Shown: positions 6,142-13,354 of the stretch, one piece after another
Layout of the letters: every line of letters starts with the position of its first letter
Position numbering within the stretch: the first letter of the stretch is position 1
Assembly: GCA_016462375.1 (NCBI GenBank)
Contig: JAEMTJ010000004.1
Span: forward strand, 23,568 to 42,325
Source: Rhodoluna sp.
Lineage (GTDB): Bacteria > Actinomycetota > Actinomycetes > Actinomycetales > Microbacteriaceae
Reading direction: 5' to 3'
Length of the DNA stretch: 18,758 nucleotides
Notes under the pieces: model-generated
Told to the model about the DNA's origin: nothing
Database searches by the model: none
The model's input: the letters and a program-made list of their open reading frames with translations, nothing else
Made by a program: the position numbers and the translations under genes

Positions 6142-7193
6142 TCTTGTCTTGGAACCCAAACTTCACGGATTATCAGAAGTAATGTTGCTGCCATTGGAAT
6201 GGCCAATAGCGAACCTAAGATTCCCAATAGCGAACCACCGGCAAGAGCCGCTACAACAATCAGCGAACCAGGAACATTCACGGTCTTGGTCATAATCTTT
6301 GGACCAATGAAATAGGCCTCAACCTGAAGGTATATGGCTAGCACAGCGGCGACGATAGCAGCTGTCATTACGGACTTGCTTGCCAAGGTAACCAAGACAA
6401 CAATGGTCCAGCCAGCGATGGCACCAATGATCGGAACCAGCACTAGTAGAAAGTCAACAAAGGCTAGCACGAGTGAGAATTCGACACCGGCAATAAACAT
6501 TGTGGTGAAAACCACCGAGGCGTTGATGGATGCAACTAAAACCTGCCCCATCACATACCTACCGATTGAGCTGATGACCTGATCGACTAGACCGGCAACT
6601 CTTTCACGATTGGATTTGGAGACGAGACTGATGCTGACCTTCTTGATGCTTGGCAGGGCTGCCATGAAATACAAAGTCAAGATGAATACAGTCATTGCTC
6701 CAATGGCGCCGTTAAACAGGGTCATGCCAACTTGGACAACTCCACCTAAAAGATTTGGCCAGTTTTTGCTGTCAACTAGGTATGCTCCGGTTGTATTTAG
6801 TGCAGAACTTATTGCACCGCCAAGATTGGCATCAGCGGATTGAACCACAGGTAGGTTTAGAAAATCTGTCAGCAGGTATGGTAGTTGAATTACCAGAGCA
6901 CTTGTTTGAGTAACCAGAGTAGGCAAGATCACGACAATCATGGTTGTCACAACAGCTAGTAAGCCAAAGACAACAATGGTTATTGCGTATGAACGCTTCC
7001 TTACTCGTTTTTGTATGACTTGGATTAATGGTTCGAGCCCAAGGGTTAGAAACAGGGCCGTAATGATGGATGTGATTATGCCGGCCAAAGAAATAGCCGC
7101 ATTTCCTAGCGCAACTGCAGTTAGAACTCCGAGGCCAGCAAGAAGTCCGAATTGAAATGCGTGTTGGATTCTGAAATTAGTTGGTCCTGACAT
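6132..7193 (-). CDS. AI-2E family transporter (PerM/DUF20-like membrane protein)
   Basis: The 353-residue integral membrane protein has the layout of the AI-2E transporter family. There are hydrophobic helices near 14-58 and 68-92, then a long soluble loop (about 95-148). Further helices follow near 150-178, 212-270, 272-292 and 306-343. Family marks are VLVPIIGAIAGW (251-262), YFIGPKIM (294-301) and LLGILGSLLAIPMAATL (322-338). Members have been linked to export of autoinducer-2, to Na+/H+ exchange and to other small-molecule export; the substrate here cannot be told. The ATG has AGGAG (7204-7200) at 6 bases. That site overlaps the stop codon of the FilP/Scy-like gene upstream, so the two are one transcription unit with coupled translation. 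Confidence 0.92.
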   Translation of the reverse strand: MSGPTNFRIQHAFQFGLLAGLGVLTAVALGNAAISLAGIITSIITALFLTLGLEPLIQVIQKRVRKRSYAITIVVFGLLAVVTTMIVVILPTLVTQTSALVIQLPYLLTDFLNLPVVQSADANLGGAISSALNTTGAYLVDSKNWPNLLGGVVQVGMTLFNGAIGAMTVFILTLYFMAALPSIKKVSISLVSKSNRERVAGLVDQVISSIGRYVMGQVLVASINASVVFTTMFIAGVEFSLVLAFVDFLLVLVPIIGAIAGWTIVVLVTLASKSVMTAAIVAAVLAIYLQVEAYFIGPKIMTKTVNVPGSLIVVAALAGGSLLGILGSLLAIPMAATLLLIIREVWVPRQDLK

Positions 7194-7202
7194 TCCCCGC
7201 TC

Positions 7203-8339
7203 CTAAGCTATGTCTTTATTGATCTGATCAATAACTTGTTTCAAATTATTTAGATAAGTAAGAATTCCTTCTTTTTCCAAAGCAAGTTTTCTTTCTTCGT
7301 TATCAAGTTTATGCAGGCGGGTAGCCACTTTGGCCTGAGCCTCAGCTAGATCTGTTCTCGCTTCCAGTTCAGCAGCAGCAATAATGGCCTCGGCCTTCTC
7401 TCTGGCTTCATCGATGCTCTTCTTGTTAATCGACCGAGCGCCAACTTCCAGAGTTTCTGCTTCCAGACGAGCAGTTGCCAAACGAGTCAACGCAGTTGAA
7501 AGCTGAGCATTGGCATCATCTAAGTACTTCTGTGTCTGTGCGACGGCTTCTTGGTATTTGCGCTGGTATTCCTTTTCAGCTTCTGCTCTTCTAGCGGTTA
7601 GTTCAAGGTCTAGATCGATTCGAGCCTGTTCAGAAATTAGAGCCACATTTAGGTGTTCTTGGATTTCACCGGTTAGTTGGCGTTCGAGGATTAGTCTGCG
7701 CTCGGCTAGCACTCGATCAGATTCAGAAGCCTTTACCTCAATGTCTCGCTTTGCTGTTGCGCGCATCCTGGCGACCTCTGTTGAGATAGCACCGCGGATG
7801 CTGCCTGCTTCTCTGAGGGCTTCATCAATAAGCCTTTGGGCTTCAAGGTTGGCTTTAGTGAGAGTTTCCTCGTAGTCGGTCTTAGCTGAGTTAATGATGC
7901 GGTCAGCTCTGCGCTGGGCTTCGGCTACCAGTTCGTCGTAATACTCTTGGCCATCGGCCTTTCGCTGCTCGATATCTGTCTCAATACCGGCCAGAATTGC
8001 AATTCGCTCCGCTTCAGCATCGGCCACCACACGATTGGCCAAGTCTTCAGCAGTACTGAGGATTTGGGCAGCTTTTGCACCAACTCCGGCATAGCTGGGG
8101 CTAGTATTCTCAGCTATTTGCTTATCTAGGTCAATTAGGCGATTCTGGGCCTCACGGAGCTCTAGAGCGAGCTGATTATTCAAGGCTGTTAGGTTCAGTA
8201 ACTCCCTGCGGAAGTCCTTAATAGCGTCATCTACGGCTCCACGCTCATATCCGCGCACAGCGATGGGAAACTCGGTTTCGTCGGCTGCCAAGGGTGCTCT
8301 CCAAAGGGCTTCGGTAGAATAGTACGGGCTGCCCCGCAC
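7203..8339 (-). CDS. FilP/Scy-like coiled-coil cytoskeletal protein (paralogue A)
   Basis: This 378-residue protein has a DivIVA-like head, FPIAVRGYERGAVD (24-37), and a SYAGVGAKAAQILSTAEDLA block (82-101). Nearly all the rest is a charged, Ala/Glu/Arg-rich coiled coil (about 105-360). This head-block-coil order is that of Streptomyces FilP and Scy, intermediate-filament-like proteins that organise the cell pole with DivIVA. It is clearly a paralogue of the gene at 15477-16535: QARIDL..EL..(R/K)R.EAE, YQ.AVAQ and ADRII.(S/E)A align in order. The start is GTG 8339 without a Shine-Dalgarno sequence, 6 bases after a TAAACT -10, so the mRNA is probably leaderless. There is no membrane segment. 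The AI-2E transporter gene is its downstream partner. Confidence 0.88.
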   Translation of the reverse strand: MRGSPYYSTEALWRAPLAADETEFPIAVRGYERGAVDDAIKDFRRELLNLTALNNQLALELREAQNRLIDLDKQIAENTSPSYAGVGAKAAQILSTAEDLANRVVADAEAERIAILAGIETDIEQRKADGQEYYDELVAEAQRRADRIINSAKTDYEETLTKANLEAQRLIDEALREAGSIRGAISTEVARMRATAKRDIEVKASESDRVLAERRLILERQLTGEIQEHLNVALISEQARIDLDLELTARRAEAEKEYQRKYQEAVAQTQKYLDDANAQLSTALTRLATARLEAETLEVGARSINKKSIDEAREKAEAIIAAAELEARTDLAEAQAKVATRLHKLDNEERKLALEKEGILTYLNNLKQVIDQINKDIA

Positions 8340-8354
8340 CCCCCAAGTTTAGCC
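8337..8354 (-). promoter_or_regulatory. Leaderless promoter of FilP/Scy-like gene A
   Basis: Read on the minus strand, CTAAACTTGGGGGGTG (8352-8337) has a TAAACT -10 (8351-8346), then six bases, then GTG. That spacing places the transcription start on the start codon itself. There is no ribosome-binding site. The string AACGC (8374-8370) lies near the -35 position and overlaps the ATG of the divergent gene. The core is 14/15 identical to the promoter of paralogue B. Confidence 0.65.
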
Positions 8355-8367
8355 TGAATGGAGCCCG

Positions 8368-10095
8368 ATGCGTTTTGTTATTGCCACGGTTCTCTTGATT
8401 ACCTCTATGGTGAGCTTTGGGCTCGGCCTACTCTTTCAAGGCCCATTTGAGGCTAGCGCTCAGCAAAGTATCGAATACGAGGTCAAAGGACCCGATTCCT
8501 ACCTACTCATTCCCCATGAGACCTTAGCGAAACACGATGGCAAGGTCTATGTCCAAGCGTCCGGCATCAAAAACATCTTCTATGCCGATGCCAGAGAAAA
8601 AGACATTCAATACTGGATCGGAAGATCTGATTTTGTCAGATTAGGTATCAACCCGGCTAATGGTAAGGGCTTTACCTCACCGATTCGGATGGGTGGAACC
8701 AATGCCAACCCCGAGGACTCGGATATGTGGCGAAACCAGACTTCGGTTAAGTCAAACCTACTCACCCAGGTATCGATGTTTGAAGACACCGCGGTCCTAT
8801 TAGCTGGTGATGGCTTCAGTCGAGCACCGCAGTCAATCGCTATTATTTGGAAGATAGACCAACCGGTTAACTGGCCTTGGGTTCTATTTGGTTTAGGGTT
8901 CCTCTTCCTGATTGCGGCCTTGATGATCAATTACCTAGGTTTTCGTAACGTCAGAAAACTGCGTGGACCTAGAAGAAGGATTCCACGCGCACCCAGTGGG
9001 CCAAAATATCGCAAAAGAGTCAGATCTGATCTTCCTCGTCGAGGTAGAAGAGTCTCTGGCAGAGGTAATTCGAAATTTGCCCTAGCACCTATCGCACTAA
9101 TTACCATCGGTCTACTCGGTGGTTGCACAACAACTCAGAGCGCTGCACCAACTGAAGAGGCAACTAAGTATCCTCAGGTCCAGGTGGTGATCACCGATAA
9201 CCAGCTGCAGCGAATTGTTGGAGATCTTGCCACCAAGGTAAAATCTGCCGATACAGCAAAAGACGCGAATGAACTCCAGAAGCGCGTTTCAGGTCCTGCT
9301 CTTGAGATTCGCAAAGTTAATTACCTGCTGCAGGGTAAAAGCAAAAAGATAAAGCCGCTTCGCGATATTGTGGCAAATCCAATAACAGTTGCGCTACCGA
9401 TGCAAATACCAACTGAAGAGACCCAGTGGCAACCAAGAACTTTAATGTTGGTTACTAAATCAACAAATGCAAAAATTGGCCCACAGCTTATGGTCTTGCA
9501 ACAGGCCAGCCCTCGAGAGAATTACAAGCTCTGGTATCTGATCGATTTACTGCCAGGCAATGCTTTCCCTAAGGTTGCTGCACAGGACACCGGAGCGCTA
9601 ACGGTTGCCGCAGACAATGCCTTCTTAGCTACCAAGCTCAGTAGTTTGCCTTATAAGTATGGGAACATCTTGAACAAGGGCACAGACAGTAAATATGCTC
9701 GTTACTTCAATCTGAGTTCAGATGGTTTCTATAAAGCTAGGTTCGATGACCAATCAGAACAGGCTAAAACCTTGAAGAAGGTCAAAGCAACAATTCAGTT
9801 CGTGCACAAGCTAGGTGATCTAAACATAATCGGAATGTTGACACTCAAATCTGGTGGTCTAATTGCGGTGTCGATGACCGACACATCGGTTATTAAGCCA
9901 ACTACCAGAGGTTCTGCAGTTTCGGTAACCGAATCAGAACAGAAGTTACTGCTCAACGCGCCAGGTAGTGCGACGGGATTGAAGATTAGTTACGAAAATA
10001 TGCTCCTATTTTATGTTCCAATTTCAGGATCAAATGAAAAGATTAGGCTACTTGGCGCATCCCAAGGAATCCTAAGCGTGAAGGCACTGCAGTGA
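8368..10095 (+). CDS. Large membrane protein with internal lipobox (DUF8094-like)
   Basis: I recognise this only as a conserved actinobacterial type; its function is unknown. The 575 residues divide as follows. There is a signal anchor (3-23), an extracytoplasmic beta-rich domain (about 30-168) and a second membrane helix (170-190). A very basic cytoplasmic linker follows (193-232, PRRR, PRRGRR). Then comes a third hydrophobic run ending in a lipobox, IGLLGGC (247-253), a Thr/Ser/Ala spacer and a large C-terminal domain (about 265-575). The second half alone looks like a lipoprotein, but there is no ATG, GTG or TTG in frame near the basic linker, so it seems truly fused. The start is ATG 8368 with TGGAG 4 bases upstream. 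It overlaps the next gene by 4 bases (GTGA). Confidence 0.8.
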   Translation: MRFVIATVLLITSMVSFGLGLLFQGPFEASAQQSIEYEVKGPDSYLLIPHETLAKHDGKVYVQASGIKNIFYADAREKDIQYWIGRSDFVRLGINPANGKGFTSPIRMGGTNANPEDSDMWRNQTSVKSNLLTQVSMFEDTAVLLAGDGFSRAPQSIAIIWKIDQPVNWPWVLFGLGFLFLIAALMINYLGFRNVRKLRGPRRRIPRAPSGPKYRKRVRSDLPRRGRRVSGRGNSKFALAPIALITIGLLGGCTTTQSAAPTEEATKYPQVQVVITDNQLQRIVGDLATKVKSADTAKDANELQKRVSGPALEIRKVNYLLQGKSKKIKPLRDIVANPITVALPMQIPTEETQWQPRTLMLVTKSTNAKIGPQLMVLQQASPRENYKLWYLIDLLPGNAFPKVAAQDTGALTVAADNAFLATKLSSLPYKYGNILNKGTDSKYARYFNLSSDGFYKARFDDQSEQAKTLKKVKATIQFVHKLGDLNIIGMLTLKSGGLIAVSMTDTSVIKPTTRGSAVSVTESEQKLLLNAPGSATGLKISYENMLLFYVPISGSNEKIRLLGASQGILSVKALQ

Positions 10096-11006
10096 GTAAC
10101 CTAAATTCATCTTTCAGTGGTGCAGTTGACCTCTCTACTCTTGCCAACAAAGTAGTCCAAGACCAACTTGAGCAAAATGGTGTGAAATCCGATAACGCGC
10201 TAAAGGTTCCTGCTTTCGCTATCGATGCTGAAGAATCCATAATTCGCCAAATCATTCAAATCTCGAGTTCTGTGCCGGTGGTGGTCTGCTTCTATTCACC
10301 TGCAGATCAGGACAGCGTTGAGTTGAAGAACAAATTAGGGCGACTCGCTGTTTCAGGTGACGGAGATTGGTTCCTAGCCAAGGTTGACCTCATTGCACAA
10401 CCAGCTCTCGCCCAAGCCTTTGGAGTTCTTGAGCCGGCGACAGTTGCAGTAATTCTCGCTGGTGAACCTAAGCCGCTGTTTCAAGGGGATCAGCCTGAAG
10501 ATGATTTGGCCACATTCATTAACAAGTTGGTGGATGTTGCCAAGAGTCAGGGCATGCTTGGAAAGTTAGTTATAGGTGAATCAATGCCGGAGCAACCTCA
10601 GCTGAGCCAAGCAGAGCAAGATGCGCTTGATGCCATGGAAAATGGTGACTTCAGTGCTGCGGTGAAGATTTATGAGGCTGAGTTAGCGCTGGCTCCAGGT
10701 AATGAGCTGTTGGCAGAACGACTAGCTCAGGTTCGCTTAGTTGAGCGGACCTATCAGGGCGATGTTGAAGCAGAACTGAACGTTGAACCAAAGGATTATC
10801 TGGCTGCAATCAGGAAAGCAGATTTCTATCTAGCAATCGGTGATTCGGTTTCTGCATTTAACCTTTTGTTGGATTGGTTTAGCCAAACCCAGGGTGATGA
10901 ACGTTCTTCAGTGTCTAAGCACCTGCTTGAACTATTTGTTGTTATCGGCAAGAACGATCCAAACGTGATTAGCGCTCGTAAGCTGTTGGCAGCGAGGATG
11001 TTCTAG
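10092..11006 (+). CDS. Thioredoxin-fold/TPR protein, CnoX (YbbN)-like, no CxxC
   Basis: The 304-residue cytoplasmic protein has a thioredoxin-like domain (about 35-155: VPVVVCFYSPADQDSVELKN at 61-80, then the VDLIAQPALAQAFGVLEPATVAVI segment) followed by a TPR region (about 170-300, AMENGDFSAAVKIYEAELAL). This is the architecture of CnoX/YbbN co-chaperones. The active-site loop reads YSPADQD, so both redox cysteines are absent; the only Cys nearby is C66. It cannot act as a dithiol oxidoreductase, and a holdase or scaffold role is more likely. The GTG start overlaps the upstream stop as GTGA, which means coupled translation with the membrane protein. The cysteine desulfurase gene follows after one base. 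Confidence 0.88.
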   Translation: MSNLNSSFSGAVDLSTLANKVVQDQLEQNGVKSDNALKVPAFAIDAEESIIRQIIQISSSVPVVVCFYSPADQDSVELKNKLGRLAVSGDGDWFLAKVDLIAQPALAQAFGVLEPATVAVILAGEPKPLFQGDQPEDDLATFINKLVDVAKSQGMLGKLVIGESMPEQPQLSQAEQDALDAMENGDFSAAVKIYEAELALAPGNELLAERLAQVRLVERTYQGDVEAELNVEPKDYLAAIRKADFYLAIGDSVSAFNLLLDWFSQTQGDERSSVSKHLLELFVVIGKNDPNVISARKLLAARMF

Positions 11007-11007
11007 C

Positions 11008-12180
11008 ATGAGTGTTTATTTAGATAATGCTGCAACCACTCCGGTTAGAGCAGAAGTATTAACTGAATATACCAAGTATTTGCAGTTACTAGGTAACCCA
11101 TCTTCTGTTCATACTTCAGGTCAACTGGTTAGACAGGCATTGGAAGAAGCGAGAGAATCCCTTGCCAAAACAATTGATTGTGATCGCAGTGAAGTGCTAT
11201 TTACTTCAGGGGGCACCGAGAGCACGAACTTAGCTATCAAAGGCATCTATTGGCAACGCAGTGCTGAAAACTCAAAGCGTAATGTGATTATCACTGCCGG
11301 AACCGAACACCACGGTGTCATCGATCCCATTGAGTGGCTAGAAGCTCAGCAGAGTGCCGAGATTGTTCTAGTCCCAGTGAATTTTGATGGCGAGATTGAC
11401 CTTGATTGGCTAGCTGAATATCTAACTGCAGATCACGAAAGAGTTGCACTGATTAGTTTGATGTGGGCCAATAACGAAACCGGGGTCATTACAGACATCA
11501 ATAAAGTCACTGCACTGGCCAAAAAATATTTGATTCCTGTGCACACAGATGCAGTAGCGGCATTTGGGCATATGCCAACAAGTTTTAAGGATTCAGGATT
11601 ACAGGCAATGAGCATCTCGGCTCACAAGATCGGTGGGCCGGTCGGGGTTGGTGCACTCATTGTTTCTAGAAGCACCAAACTGGTTTCCATTATTCACGGT
11701 GGTGGACAAGAACGTGGCATGAGATCCGGCACCATGAATGCGCCGGCTGCCAAAGCATTCGCATTGGCTGCCGAGATTTGCATCCAAAATCTACACTCAG
11801 AAATTCAACGGACTCAGCTACTTAGTGACCGGCTTGTTGCTGAGGTGTCAGCAATCACAGAGAACATTTCACTAACTGCAGCAAAGGCCAACAGGTTAGC
11901 TAACATAACCCATTTCACGCTTGCTGGGGCATCTGGTGAATCGCTGCTGTTTCTTTTGGACCAGAAGGGAATCTTTGTGTCAACTGGTTCTGCCTGTCAG
12001 GCTGGTGTCAATCGGCCATCGCATGTGCTGATAGCCATGGGTAGAACCGAAGATCAAGCTAAAGGCTGCCTGAGGATTACCTTTGGTCATGACAATACAG
12101 AAGCTGATGTTGAATGCGTTATCCAGGAACTACCTGCAGCTATTGAAAGTGCATTAAGTGCTGGGCTTAGTTCACAATGA
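11008..12180 (+). CDS. Cysteine desulfurase (IscS/NifS type)
   Basis: This PLP enzyme takes sulfur from L-cysteine as an enzyme persulfide. With mnmA next door, a main job is tRNA thiolation; Fe-S supply is also possible. The 390 residues show SGGTES (67-72, PLP phosphate region), TEHHGV (99-104, H101/H102), ANNETG (154-159), D181 in HTDAVAAFGH, the PLP lysine K207 in SAHKIGGP and the loop cysteine C330 in STGSACQAG. Length and motifs are those of the IscS-like class with the long Cys loop. Odd: the Gln that follows the PLP aspartate in most homologues (D-A-x-Q) is Ala184 here. The start is ATG with GAGG about 10 bases upstream. Confidence 0.96.
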   Translation: MSVYLDNAATTPVRAEVLTEYTKYLQLLGNPSSVHTSGQLVRQALEEARESLAKTIDCDRSEVLFTSGGTESTNLAIKGIYWQRSAENSKRNVIITAGTEHHGVIDPIEWLEAQQSAEIVLVPVNFDGEIDLDWLAEYLTADHERVALISLMWANNETGVITDINKVTALAKKYLIPVHTDAVAAFGHMPTSFKDSGLQAMSISAHKIGGPVGVGALIVSRSTKLVSIIHGGGQERGMRSGTMNAPAAKAFALAAEICIQNLHSEIQRTQLLSDRLVAEVSAITENISLTAAKANRLANITHFTLAGASGESLLFLLDQKGIFVSTGSACQAGVNRPSHVLIAMGRTEDQAKGCLRITFGHDNTEADVECVIQELPAAIESALSAGLSSQ

Positions 12181-12194
12181 GCGAGAATTAGCAT

Positions 12195-13325
12195 ATGAAG
12201 GTTTTAGCGGCAATGAGTGGTGGCGTTGATAGCGCTGTTGCTGCTGCCCGCGCCGTTGAGGCAGGCCATGAAGTAGTTGGTGTCCATCTAGCTCTAAGTC
12301 GGATGCCAGGAACCCTTAGAACTGGTTCTCGGGGTTGCTGCACAATTGAAGACAGCATGGATGCTCAACGAGCAGCCAACCTAATTGGTATCCCTTACTA
12401 CGTTTGGGATTTCAGTGAGAAGTTTAAAGCTGAAGTGGTTGATGATTTCATAAGTGAATACAATTCCGGTAGAACACCGAATCCATGTATGAGGTGTAAT
12501 GAGCGCATCAAGTTCGCAGCTCTTTTAGAAAAAGCTTTAGCACTTGGTTTTGATGCAGTCTGCACCGGTCACTATGCTTCATTGCTAACTGACGAGGAAG
12601 GCAACTTAGAACTTCATAGATCAATGGCGCTAGCCAAAGATCAGAGCTACGTTCTGGGAGTGCTAACTTCAGAGCAACTAAAGCACTCAATGTTTCCTAT
12701 TGGCCATACTGCTAGCAAGGATGTGATTAGAGCAGAAGCTGCAGCAAGAGGGCTATCCGTTGCTGCTAAACCTGATTCCTATGACATCTGTTTTATTCCA
12801 GAAGGCGACACTCAAGACTGGTTAGCTGAGCGACTGGGCAGCACTGCTGGTGAAATTGTTGACATGGATGGCAACGTTCTAGGCAATCACCAAGGTGCAC
12901 ATGGTTTTACAGTTGGTCAACGTAAAGGCCTGCAGCTGGGAAAGCCTGCAGTTGATGGTAAACCTCGCTATGTTCTAGCGGTAGATGTAATCACTAACAA
13001 GGTTGTTGTGGGTCCGCAGCAAGCATTAGCCGTCGTTGAAATAAGTGGTGATCGGTTTACCTGGTGCGGCAAGCCTAAGGAGAACCCAGAAACCTTCTTT
13101 GATGCTCACGTTCAGGTAAGAGCGCACGGGGAGCAGGTGCCAGCAACTGTCGCTGTTGTTGATGGTGCTCTTGTCATGCGACTGGAAGAACCAATCCTCG
13201 GTGTCGCACCTGGTCAAACGGCAGTTGTTTATTTGGGCACCAGAGTGCTAGCGCAGACCACAATCGACCGCACAGTCTCAGCAGTTGATGCCTTTTCCAC
13301 AGGTTCGGCGAGTGCTGGTGCTTAG
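12195..13325 (+). CDS. mnmA: tRNA-specific 2-thiouridylase MnmA
   Basis: MnmA activates U34 of tRNA(Lys/Glu/Gln) with ATP and transfers sulfur to make s2U34. The 376-residue length is usual. The PP-loop SGGVDS is at 8-13. The two catalytic cysteines are C101 (in NPCMRCNERIKF, 96-107; aligned to E. coli C102) and C199 (in SYDICFIPEG). The CTGHYA (123-128) and KDQSYVL (148-154) blocks and the C-terminal beta-barrel (FTVGQRKGL onwards) are all present. It lies 14 bases after the cysteine desulfurase, its likely sulfur donor, probably in the same transcript. The region before the ATG (GCGAGA) is only a weak ribosome-binding site. An Ala/Ser-rich tail ends the protein. Confidence 0.97.
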   Translation: MKVLAAMSGGVDSAVAAARAVEAGHEVVGVHLALSRMPGTLRTGSRGCCTIEDSMDAQRAANLIGIPYYVWDFSEKFKAEVVDDFISEYNSGRTPNPCMRCNERIKFAALLEKALALGFDAVCTGHYASLLTDEEGNLELHRSMALAKDQSYVLGVLTSEQLKHSMFPIGHTASKDVIRAEAAARGLSVAAKPDSYDICFIPEGDTQDWLAERLGSTAGEIVDMDGNVLGNHQGAHGFTVGQRKGLQLGKPAVDGKPRYVLAVDVITNKVVVGPQQALAVVEISGDRFTWCGKPKENPETFFDAHVQVRAHGEQVPATVAVVDGALVMRLEEPILGVAPGQTAVVYLGTRVLAQTTIDRTVSAVDAFSTGSASAGA

Positions 13326-13341
13326 CGTCAGTACTACTATT

Positions 13342-13354
13342 TAGGCTTATCTCG
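13342..13354 (+). promoter_or_regulatory. Possible leaderless promoter of ligA
   Basis: TAGGCT (13342-13347) fits TANNNT and is followed by six bases and the GTG start of ligA, the same geometry as FilP/Scy-like gene A. No Shine-Dalgarno sequence lies before the GTG, which favours a leaderless transcript. No clear -35 is seen. Confidence 0.45.

Noticed and set aside
7510..7875. 121-codon plus-strand frame opposite FilP/Scy-like gene A
   Set aside because: The Ser/Arg-rich translation is what the reverse strand of an Ala/Glu coiled-coil gene gives; no independent start signal.
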